Source: Desulfobacteraceae bacterium 4572_19
Lineage (GTDB): Bacteria; Desulfobacterota; Desulfobacteria; Desulfobacterales; NBLS01
Assembly: GCA_002084385.1 (NCBI GenBank)
Contig: NBLS01000100.1
Coordinates: 1 to 5,549 of the forward strand
Direction: 5' to 3'
Length of the DNA: 5,549 nucleotides
Positions 1 through 5,407 of the stretch are shown in pieces (position 1 is the stretch's first letter; every line of letters begins with the position of its first letter). The notes under the pieces were generated by a model. The model was not told where the DNA came from. It did no database searches and saw nothing but the letters and a program-made list of their open reading frames with translations. The position numbers and the translations under genes were made by a program.

Positions 1-63
1 CAACACAAAAAAGTTGCATTCAAATAATATATTTTTATCAACCTGCATATTATACAATATATG

Positions 64-106
64 TAACCGTTCACGAACAAGAAATGTAATTTTTCGGTAA
101 TCTCAC
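64..106 (-). repeat. 43-bp dispersed repeat, inverted copy of 4398-4440
   Basis: Read on the minus strand this segment matches plus-strand 4398-4440 at 40 of 43 positions, beginning GTGAGATTACCGAAAAAT in both. Similarity ends abruptly on both sides. In the right-hand copy the segment opens the reading frame of an IS91-like transposase relic (residues DYRKITFL onward). Here the same frame reads DYRKITFLVRERL and then loses any resemblance. It is either a second scrap of the same transposase or an independent short repeat. The two copies face each other across the thioredoxin / ASKHA / activator block. Confidence 0.7.
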
Positions 107-111
107 ATTTA

Positions 112-217
112 TAAGCGTTCACAAGTGCCTTATATTCGCATAAACGGCTTGGCATATAATAGTTGTCCTATATATGACAAGCTGTTTATGCGAAGATGAG
201 GTGCTTGCGAACGCTTA
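112..217. mobile_element. Long imperfect palindrome, probable MITE-like element (copy 1)
   Basis: Arms 112-162 and 168-217 are near-complementary around a 5-nt loop (TTGTC, 163-167). The inner 27 bp pair almost perfectly (TTCGCATAAAC..GCTTG..CATATA). The outer parts match with scattered differences, and both ends carry TAAGCGTTC. No reading frame is present. The extended stem, absence of coding and a second related copy at 318-395 fit a miniature inverted-repeat element. The terminal (G)TAAGCG resembles the ends of IS66-family elements as I remember them, which would make it an IS66-derived MITE, but this is a weak inference and no 8-bp target duplication is clear. Transcribed, it would form a very stable hairpin. 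Confidence 0.65.
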
Positions 218-317
218 CCAATATATTTTATTTCTACACCATATATAGATACACTTATTCAGGAAGACAAAATTGTATTGAGGCGTTAGCAGTTTGCAAC
301 TTTTTTGTGTTGCACCC

Positions 318-395
318 CAGCTTATCATATAATAGTTGTTGCCCCATATATGACAAGCTGTTTATGCGAAAATGAGGTGCTTGTAAACACCTACA
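318..395. repeat. Partial second copy of the palindromic element, reaching into the ASKHA gene
   Basis: Positions 318-395 resemble 145-219 of copy 1, including ATATAATAGTTGT, TATATGACAAGCTGTTTATG and GATGAGGTGCTTG-like segments. The loop is longer, and the left arm beyond CAGCTT is missing, replaced by the 18-bp repeat at 295-312. The remaining palindrome pairs 318-335 with 344-360. The right end (GGTGCTTGTAAACACCTAC) corresponds to the diverged right terminus of copy 1 and overlaps the TAG stop codon of the ASKHA gene at 391-393. On the minus strand the stem lies just past that stop codon and could help end transcription, although no T-run follows it. Confidence 0.65.
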
Positions 396-2454
396 CACTT
401 GGAAATAAATCAGCATCAGTATGCGGTAGGAATTGGGCTCTTGTAAACTCATCCATAAATGCATTATTACTTGAAAAATCAAGATAAGTCATAGCATTGG
501 AAATCTCTATAGCCTGTTGACGATATTTTTTGGAAAGAAGAGTCATGTAGGCACCGGCAATGGAACTATTTCCCATATATTTAAATTTATTTCTTTCAAT
601 ATCAGGAAGTAAACCTATGCTAATAGCTTTTTCAATATTTAGATACTGTCCGAAACCTCCTGTAACAATCATTTGACTTATAGAAGAAAAATCCATTCCT
701 GTCTGCTCTATAAGAATACTAAATCCTGCATAAACAGCAGCCTTGCTTAAAATAAGACTTTTAATATCTGATTGTGTAAAAATAATATCTTCATCTGAAT
801 CAATATTATCAGCAGTCTCTATAATAAATGCAAGTTCACCATTAAATGTCGTTATCAGCGGATGATCGGATTTAAGTTGAAATTTTCCATTTTGTCCAAT
901 CACACCTTTAGAAAGCATTTCCGATAACAAGTCTATCATTCCTGAACCACAAATCCCCCTTGCCGGTTTATTTTCAACCGTTACATACTCCGGCTTAAAA
1001 GTTTCAGCATTAAGGACAATTTTTTCAATGGCACCATCTTCTGCACGCATACCCCACCTGATACCGCCACCTTCAAAAGCAGGACCTGCTGAACAGGCTG
1101 CTGTCATAAGAAATTCATTATTACCAAGTACAATCTCCCCATTTGTTCCAACATCTATAAAAAGAGAAAACTCATCCAATTGGTTAATTCCTGTATAAAG
1201 AACCCCTGCAACAATATCTCCGCCAACATAACTTGCAGGTCCCGGCATTATAAAAACACCTGCGTAAAATGCGGCCTTTAATCCTATTTCACCTGCTTTT
1301 ATAATTGGAAATTCAGAAACAGTCGGGATATATGGCTCTCTTCTAATATATTTGGCTTTAATTCCAAGCAACAAATGCGTCATGGTTGTATTACCCGAAA
1401 TTACTACACTTTCAATCTGTTTGTAATCAGCATCTATTGAATCCAACGCTCGTTGTGTCAGGTTGTTAATAGTTGAAACAGCCATTTTTTTCAGCTTTTT
1501 CACACCCTCTTTTTCAGAACAAACTATTCGATTAATTACATCATCCCCACAAGCCGCCTGACTATTATGACCGGAAGCTGCACTCAATATCTTCCCATCT
1601 GTCATATCCACAATATAAACAACAATAGACGTTGTTCCAAGATCAACTGCCATACCAAATGATTTCTTCTGTTCAACTGCAGGAATTACATCAACTATTT
1701 CACAAGAGCATTTTTTCCAGAGAAGCGATACAAGAACTTTAAAATGATCATCACGAACAGCCTCTGTAAGCTGTCGCATTACCCTAATGCCAATACCCAT
1801 TTTGGAAATATCATACCCAAGTTTTTTCAACTCTCTTTTTAACCTGTCAAGATCACTTACAGAGTCTTCTAATGTAGGCACTTCAAGTTGCAGGGAAACT
1901 TTTTCAACTATTGGTTCTATTTTTTCCACAAGCATTGAAAGGTTTTTTGTTGCATCTTCACCCATTCCAACAGCTCTTAATTTTTTTTCAATGGTCTCTT
2001 CCGGTATCTTAACAACAATATCTTCTACGATTTTAGACTGACAGGCAAGAACATACCCTATCTTTTTTTCCTTATCAGTTAAAAGAGATGTTTTTTCAGA
2101 ATCAACTCTGCCGGACTCTATAATCAGTTTACACTTCCCACATGATCCCTTTCCATTACAGGAAGCATTGATATAAATTTCAGCTTTTTGAGAAGCATCA
2201 AGAAGGTTAGTGCCTTCCGGCACTGTAACTTTTTCACCATTCGGTTTAAAAGTAACCGAATACTCTTTTGTCGTGGATTTTGTATCAGACTCGTTAAACC
2301 CTTTTTTGGATATAAAATAGATAGGACATGAAGGTCTAAATTTGCAATATAAGTCAAGGTCTCTGCATTCAAGACATTCATCACACAAATAAACATTGTG
2401 TTTCATACAAATATAATTAGTTTCCCGCTCTGGATGATTAATACATTTACCCAT
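391..2454 (-). CDS. RACo/RamA-type [2Fe-2S] ASKHA protein (DUF4445), putative corrinoid-protein reductive activator, with N-terminal Cys-rich zinc-finger-like module
   Basis: This 687-residue cytoplasmic protein likely uses ATP and low-potential electrons to reduce inactive Co(II) corrinoid proteins to Co(I), as known for RACo and RamA. Residues 1-43 are rich in metal ligands (C4, H7, C16, H19, C24, C27, C30, C37, C43) and resemble a B-box-like zinc finger. Residues about 65-150 are a plant-type [2Fe-2S] domain with C99, C105, C108 and C138. Residues about 155-260 match the usual linker and middle region. Residues 267-640 are the ASKHA ATPase: DLGTTS (271-276), SGNTTM (353-358), IDVGTNGE (433-440), ICGSG (501-505) and TGGFGQYL (598-605). 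The ATG start is preceded by a strong ribosome binding site (GAGGGGG, 2463-2469, 8 nt away). The gene follows the thioredoxin gene by 25 nt, so they form one operon. Its stop codon falls inside a repeat element, so the last few residues may be altered. The substrate is unknown because no methyltransferase or corrinoid gene is in view. The family call is firm; the exact target is inferred. Confidence 0.9.
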   Translation of the reverse strand: MGKCINHPERETNYICMKHNVYLCDECLECRDLDLYCKFRPSCPIYFISKKGFNESDTKSTTKEYSVTFKPNGEKVTVPEGTNLLDASQKAEIYINASCNGKGSCGKCKLIIESGRVDSEKTSLLTDKEKKIGYVLACQSKIVEDIVVKIPEETIEKKLRAVGMGEDATKNLSMLVEKIEPIVEKVSLQLEVPTLEDSVSDLDRLKRELKKLGYDISKMGIGIRVMRQLTEAVRDDHFKVLVSLLWKKCSCEIVDVIPAVEQKKSFGMAVDLGTTSIVVYIVDMTDGKILSAASGHNSQAACGDDVINRIVCSEKEGVKKLKKMAVSTINNLTQRALDSIDADYKQIESVVISGNTTMTHLLLGIKAKYIRREPYIPTVSEFPIIKAGEIGLKAAFYAGVFIMPGPASYVGGDIVAGVLYTGINQLDEFSLFIDVGTNGEIVLGNNEFLMTAACSAGPAFEGGGIRWGMRAEDGAIEKIVLNAETFKPEYVTVENKPARGICGSGMIDLLSEMLSKGVIGQNGKFQLKSDHPLITTFNGELAFIIETADNIDSDEDIIFTQSDIKSLILSKAAVYAGFSILIEQTGMDFSSISQMIVTGGFGQYLNIEKAISIGLLPDIERNKFKYMGNSSIAGAYMTLLSKKYRQQAIEISNAMTYLDFSSNNAFMDEFTRAQFLPHTDADLFPSV

Positions 2455-2479
2455 TTTACGTACCCCCTCTAATGCCCAC

Positions 2480-2785
2480 TTATAAGTCTAATATTTCATC
2501 CAATCCTTTTGAAAGAACTGCTGCAGACTGAAGACCTACAAATTTTTTAACTTCCTGTCCATCTTTAAAAACAATTAATGTAGGAATGCTTTGTACCATA
2601 TACTTTAATGCCAAATCCCTATGTCCATCAATATCAATTTCGTAAATGGAAACACGATCTTTATAGTTACTTTCCAATTTCCTTATAATTGGCTCCTGTG
2701 CTTTACAGGGAGCACACCATACTGCATTAAAATCAACGAGCGTAACGCCATACTTTATATTATCTTGAAAAGTTTTTAAATCCAT
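2480..2785 (-). CDS. Thioredoxin
   Basis: This 101-residue cytoplasmic dithiol-disulfide oxidoreductase is close to the usual single-domain thioredoxin length. The active site is WCAPCK (23-28, redox cysteines C24 and C27), with Ala in place of the more common Gly. The buried aspartate of the family is D18 (LVDFNAVWC), and the cis-proline loop is SIPTL (67-71, P69 by motif). The C-terminal VFKDGQEVKKFVG segment is also typical. There is no signal peptide. The ATG is preceded by GGAG (2794-2797) at 8 nt. It is the first gene of a two-gene operon with the downstream Fe-S ASKHA gene, and a -24/-12 promoter lies 58-74 bp upstream. The pairing suggests it keeps cysteines of the ASKHA protein or of its corrinoid target reduced; that role is inferred, whereas the thioredoxin assignment is clear. 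Confidence 0.95.
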   Translation of the reverse strand: MDLKTFQDNIKYGVTLVDFNAVWCAPCKAQEPIIRKLESNYKDRVSIYEIDIDGHRDLALKYMVQSIPTLIVFKDGQEVKKFVGLQSAAVLSKGLDEILDL

Positions 2786-2818
2786 TTTTATTGCTCCATT
2801 TTAAAAAAATCACATCTT

Positions 2819-2824
2819 TATAAT
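2819..2824 (+). promoter_or_regulatory. Probable -10 box for the sigma-54 activator gene
   Basis: A perfect TATAAT lies 47 bp before the GTG start of the activator gene, predicting a transcript start near 2831. No good -35 element is seen 16-18 bp upstream (the region reads CCATTT), so this would be a weak or activator-assisted housekeeping promoter. In such AT-rich DNA the box could also occur by chance. Confidence 0.4.
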
Positions 2825-2842
2825 CAAATTTTCAAAGTAAAA

Positions 2843-2859
2843 TACAAAATGTATGCCAA
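2843..2859 (-). promoter_or_regulatory. Sigma-54 (-24/-12) promoter for the thioredoxin / ASKHA operon
   Basis: Read on the minus strand this is TTGGCATACATTTTGTA. It matches the sigma-54 consensus TGGCAC-N5-TTGC with exact spacing: TGGCAT at 2858-2853, a 5-nt spacer, TTGT at 2847-2844. The invariant GG of the -24 element is present; the -12 element has TTGT instead of TTGC. Transcription would start near 2832, giving a leader of about 47 nt before the thioredoxin ATG. The divergent neighbour encodes a sigma-54 activator, the protein such a promoter requires. A TGTAT-N8-ATACA dyad (2850-2867) overlaps the -24 side and may be an operator. Confidence 0.75.
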
Positions 2860-2871
2860 TTTATACAAATA

Positions 2872-4293
2872 GTGCCTGAACGAAAACTCTTATTTTATTT
2901 TTTAAATCAGATTTTAGACACCATGGCAGAAGGTCTTTTTACGTTAGACGATAAAGGGATTATTACTTCATGGAATAAATCTATGGAAAAAATTACAGGT
3001 TATATTGCAGAAGAAGCAATTGGGCATACTTGCACTTTACTACAATGCAGTCGATGCTTTGGGGCAAAATGCCCTGCCGGAATTAACAGTTGTGGTGTGC
3101 TTAAACGAGGAAGGACAGAAGTAAAAGAGTGTTATATTAAGCATAAGGACGGGCATGATATTGCAGTAATCAAAAATGCGAGACTTGCACACAATGATAA
3201 CCAACAAATTCTTGGGGTTGTTGAAACAATAACAGATTTAACTGAATTGCAAAAAATTAAAAAGGCTGCCGAGCTTGCCCAAAAGAAACTTAAAAAAGTA
3301 TATCGGCTTGGGAATATTATCGGTAAAAGTGCTGTTATGCAAAATGTTTTTGATGCCATTCGTGCCACCTGTAACAGCCATGCAACGGTACTTATTCAAG
3401 GAGAAAGTGGAACAGGAAAAGAACTTGTTGCCAGTGCAATTCACTACAAAAGAGAAAATACTTCAGGTGCATTAATTATTGTCAACTGTTCCGCACTTTC
3501 TGAAACGCTACTTGAAAGTGAGTTGTTCGGGCATGTTAAAGGGGCATTTACCGGGGCATATAAAGATCGCATTGGCAGGTTTGAAGAAGCTGACGGCGGT
3601 ACAATTTTCCTTGATGAGATTGGCGAACTAACTCCTTATATGCAAATAAAATTACTTAGAGTGTTGCAGGAAAGAGAAATTGAAAGAGTAGGAGATTCAA
3701 AAAAAAGAAAAATTAATATCAGAATTATTGCAGCAACCAATAAAAATCTTTATGAGCTTACGCAACAAGGAAAATTTAGAGAAGATCTTTTTTATAGATT
3801 AAAAGTATTTCCAATTTATATTCCCCCCTTAAGAAAACGCAGGGATGATATTCCATTGCTTGTTAATCACTTTATTAAAAAAGGAAATACAAGAGAAAAT
3901 AAATCCATAAATATGGTTGATACAAGGGCAATGAAACGCCTAATGGAACACTCCTGGCAGGGGAATATAAGAGAACTTGAAAATACTATCGAACACGCAT
4001 TTGTTCTTTGTAACTCAAATATAATAAAACTGAAAGATCTTCCCATTGAAATAAGAGAACCTGATAGTCATTTAGACCCCATCTACCACACTCGCCAACA
4101 ACCCCCCGATAACTTGCTTAAAAATGATATAGCAGTACAATTAACAAAAGAGAGTCTTTTAAATTTATTGGAAGAGTGTAACTGGAATAAAGCAGAAGTA
4201 GGCAGAAGAATTCAAAAAAGCCGTACTTTGATTTGGAAATATATGAAAAAGTGGGATATCCCCTTGCAGAGAGAAATAAAAGTAAATAGGTGA
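2872..4293 (+). CDS. PAS / AAA+ / Fis-type sigma-54-dependent transcriptional activator
   Basis: This 473-residue enhancer-binding protein remodels sigma-54 RNA polymerase by ATP hydrolysis. Residues about 8-122 form a PAS sensor domain with an unusual cysteine cluster (C54, C59, C62, C67, C74, C87), suited to sensing redox state, metal or an Fe-S/heme cofactor. Residues about 145-380 are the AAA+ domain: Walker A GESGTGKE (177-184), sigma-54 contact loop GAFTGA (224-229), Walker B GGTIFLDE (242-249), RIIAATN (284-290), arginine-finger region REDLFYRL (303-310) and sensor II NIRELEN (365-371). Residues about 422-465 are a Fis-like helix-turn-helix ([20 protein letters not shown]). There is no receiver domain, so it is not an ordinary two-component response regulator. 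The start is GTG; it is the only conventional start in the open frame upstream of the PAS domain, and no Shine-Dalgarno sequence is visible. An ATG at residue 18 would cut into the PAS domain. Divergence from the sigma-54-promoted operon makes that operon the likely target. The gene ends in tandem stops (TGATAA). Confidence 0.93.
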   Translation: MPERKLLFYFLNQILDTMAEGLFTLDDKGIITSWNKSMEKITGYIAEEAIGHTCTLLQCSRCFGAKCPAGINSCGVLKRGRTEVKECYIKHKDGHDIAVIKNARLAHNDNQQILGVVETITDLTELQKIKKAAELAQKKLKKVYRLGNIIGKSAVMQNVFDAIRATCNSHATVLIQGESGTGKELVASAIHYKRENTSGALIIVNCSALSETLLESELFGHVKGAFTGAYKDRIGRFEEADGGTIFLDEIGELTPYMQIKLLRVLQEREIERVGDSKKRKINIRIIAATNKNLYELTQQGKFREDLFYRLKVFPIYIPPLRKRRDDIPLLVNHFIKKGNTRENKSINMVDTRAMKRLMEHSWQGNIRELENTIEHAFVLCNSNIIKLKDLPIEIREPDSHLDPIYHTRQQPPDNLLKNDIAVQLTKESLLNLLEECNWNKAEVGRRIQKSRTLIWKYMKKWDIPLQREIKVNR

Positions 4294-4397
4294 TAAATTG
4301 AAATTTTCAGCTACTTAAGATCACCACTAATATCCAGAACACTTTGCCTGCCCTTGGTATTTAATAGGACAATTTTCTTACTATTGAGATCGAACTT

Positions 4398-4440
4398 GTG
4401 AGATTACCGAAAAATCACATTTCTTGGTCGTGAATGGTTA
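4398..4440 (+). repeat. 43-bp dispersed repeat, inverted partner of 64-106
   Basis: It is identical at 40 of 43 positions to the minus strand of 64-106. It opens the transposase relic described at 4402-4563. Its left boundary coincides with the point where coding-like sequence begins, just after an in-frame TGA (4399-4401). The two copies point toward the intervening 4.3-kb gene block. Confidence 0.7.
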
Positions 4441-4563
4441 GAGAAATTTTTACTCCGCTTTGTTAATGAATCAATAGAAGAAAAGATGTTACGACTCACT
4501 GGTAAAGACATCAATTGCTGTCCCATATGTAAAAAAGACAGCAAGTGGAAATTATTATCCTGA
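4402..4563 (+). pseudogene. C-terminal relic of an apparent IS91-family transposase
   Basis: The frame encodes 53 residues ending at TGA (4561-4563) and preceded by an in-frame stop, with no start codon of its own. Two segments recall the C-terminal part of IS91-type transposases. DYRKITFLGREWLEKFLLRF parallels the family's DY(K/R)..K..TL..EF(I/L)RRFL.HVLP stretch. RLTGKDINCCPICKKDSK parallels the LTG.D...CP.CGKG(R/K) zinc-binding tail. The GF.(K/R)IR(H/Y)YGFL.NR stretch expected between them is absent, so the relic appears internally deleted as well as 5'-truncated. Its 3' end overlaps the start of the antitoxin ORF in a different frame. The family name rests on remembered motif patterns, not a search. 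Confidence 0.5.
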
Positions 4564-4703
4564 CTTCTCCACAGAAAGTATCACATATTTCACAAAAAAC
4601 AAGTTTACGCGGATGCTTGCACCACTATGCAAACCCTGCCATGATTTTCCGTGAAAAAGAAGTATGGCAAGACGTTGTAAGGGAAAAATATAGCAATCAT
4701 TGA
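4545..4703 (+). CDS. Small VapB-like antitoxin of a PIN-toxin pair (possibly non-native N-terminus)
   Basis: This 52-residue frame begins at GTG (4545), the only standard ATG/GTG/TTG start before its core, and ends at TGA (4701-4703). The segment SLRGCLHHYANPAMIFREKE (20-39), followed by VWQDVVREKYSNH, resembles the C-terminal toxin-binding part of short antitoxins that precede VapC genes (L.G.L..YANP.L...E..AW..AV.EKY). It overlaps the PIN gene by 14 nt, a typical antitoxin-toxin arrangement. The DNA coding the first six or so residues also codes the end of the transposase relic in another frame. The original promoter and N-terminus may therefore have been replaced at the junction. With the toxin broken, expression has no obvious selective role. 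Confidence 0.55.
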   Translation: MEIIILTSPQKVSHISQKTSLRGCLHHYANPAMIFREKEVWQDVVREKYSNH

Positions 4704-5093
4704 TGCAAATATCGTCCTGCGATATATTTTGAACGACCATGAAGGATTGTCTCAAAAAGCTACTGATATTCTTGAACACCAGTTTGTAGCACTTCCCATT
4801 GAAGCTGCTTGTGAAGTGGTATATGTTCTGCAAAAAGTTTATCACGTTGATAGATTGAAAATTAAAGAGTGCCTGGGAGAACTCATCAATAAGCGATTGA
4901 TAGCTGTTGAAAAACCGGAGATCTGCTGAAGGCTCTTCAGTGCTTTGCTTCTACGACGTTTGATTTTGTAGATACGTTGCTTTGGGCGTACCATGCTGTC
5001 GAAAAACAGGATATTCTAACCTTTGACGTAAAGCTTCACAAATATATTCAACGCACATCACTTGAAGAGGACGGAACTGAACCGAAAGTATGA
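4690..5093 (+). pseudogene. Degenerate VapC-like PIN-domain toxin (lost start codon, -1 frameshift)
   Basis: VapC toxins are Mg2+-dependent endoribonucleases. Two overlapping frames together give a full-length PIN domain of about 133 residues. Frame one (4690-4929) begins at ATA where ATG is expected, reading (M)AIIDANIVLRYILNDHEGLS and continuing to KPEIC-stop. Frame two (from 4926) reads LKALQCFASTTFDFVDTLLW and ILTFDVKLHKYI to a stop at 5091-5093. All four acidic PIN residues are present: D5 (IIDAN), E42 (ACEVV), the second D of FDFVD, and the D of LTFD. One missing base near 4924-4926 explains the shift; restoring it gives KPEILLKAL. An AAGGGA ribosome binding site sits about 4 nt before the ATA. 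Catalytic residues remain intact, so decay is recent, or a sequencing error mimics the shift. Confidence 0.8.
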
Positions 5094-5320
5094 TTATGTT
5101 TTGTTATTTTGGGATAGCCACCTTTGTCAAGGGTTAAACATTTTTATGAAAGCATTATTTTTTTTAAACCTGTTTATTCAGGTAGTGTATTAGGTACGTC
5201 GGTACGTCTTATGAAAAATACATTGGTTACAAATCTTTACTTACTCACAAATTCAAAAAAGATATTTTCCTATATTAAAGTTAACCCAATACTAATCGGG
5301 CTTATCCAACAATTTAGATA
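5094..5320. other. Non-coding stretch with no recognisable feature
   Basis: No supported gene, RNA or promoter is seen. The longest frame (TTG start at 5124, 65 residues) has a composition typical of translated AT-rich spacer and no upstream ribosome binding site. A tandem 8-bp repeat GGTACGTC GGTACGTC lies at 5193-5208. On the minus strand a TTGACA occurs near 5124-5129, but no convincing -10 box follows. Confidence 0.5.
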
Positions 5321-5396
5321 AGATTGTGGAAATGCTCTCGCAATTTAATTTAACATTCCAATTAAAACTAAAATTAGGGTGAGCATTTCACAATCT
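5321..5396. repeat. 76-bp inverted repeat / long-stem hairpin downstream of the membrane-protein gene
   Basis: AGATTGTGGAAATGCTC (5321-5337) pairs with GAGCATTTCACAATCT (5381-5396) to give a 16-bp stem with one bulged G. The 43-nt AT-rich interior is itself partly complementary. It begins 12 nt after the stop codon of the minus-strand gene at 5408 and could act as a transcription end or mRNA-stabilising stem. The long loop and the lack of a clear T-run make it unlike a standard intrinsic terminator, so a MITE or transposon-end pair is equally possible. Confidence 0.65.
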
Positions 5397-5407
5397 ATTC
5401 TTATTCG

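Larger units (their letters stand above)
1..312. repeat. 312-bp segment bounded by an 18-bp perfect inverted repeat
   Basis: Positions 1-18 read CAACACAAAAAAGTTGCA and positions 295-312 are its exact reverse complement. The match stops at once on the inner side and cannot be followed outward on the left because the window begins there. Each arm is also a small hairpin by itself (TGCAAC, 8-nt spacer, GTTGCA; complete at 295-314). The enclosed 276 bp contain no convincing gene, only a 43-bp dispersed repeat (64-106) and a long palindrome (112-217). This could be a miniature non-autonomous transposon with terminal repeats, or two inverted copies of a roughly 20-bp dispersed repeat. No target-site duplication can be tested because the left flank is missing. 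Confidence 0.5.

Noticed and set aside
150..168. TTGGCAT followed by TTGT inside the palindrome, as a second sigma-54 promoter
   Set aside because: The spacer between the -24-like and -12-like parts is two bases too long for sigma-54, which tolerates almost no spacing change, and the sequence is explained by the palindrome.
1..390. CRISPR array or tandem repeat array in the left repeat region
   Set aside because: Repeats are few, inverted, of different sizes and not regularly spaced; no direct repeat-spacer pattern is present.
255..482. 75-residue minus-strand frame across the repeat region
   Set aside because: It overlaps the end of the ASKHA gene in another frame and crosses the palindromic repeat. 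Composition is random-looking and no ribosome binding site is present.
305..487. 60-residue plus-strand frame
   Set aside because: It is antisense to the ASKHA 3' end and made largely of repeat sequence; no family resemblance.
2124..2396. 90-residue minus-strand frame within the ASKHA gene
   Set aside because: Shadow frame of the N-terminal Fe-S region of the real gene, with no domain of its own.
3132..3475. Three 66-78 residue frames overlapping the activator gene on both strands
   Set aside because: They lie within the PAS-AAA+ coding region, whose motifs are unambiguous; the overlapping frames show no motif.
4555..4845. 96-residue minus-strand frame across the toxin-antitoxin region
   Set aside because: It is antisense to the antitoxin and PIN frames, which have recognisable motifs; this frame has none.
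5124..5321. 65-residue plus-strand frame with TTG start
   Set aside because: No ribosome binding site, no recognisable motif, and Leu/Ile/Ser/Lys-rich composition expected from AT-rich spacer; it ends at the start of the inverted repeat.
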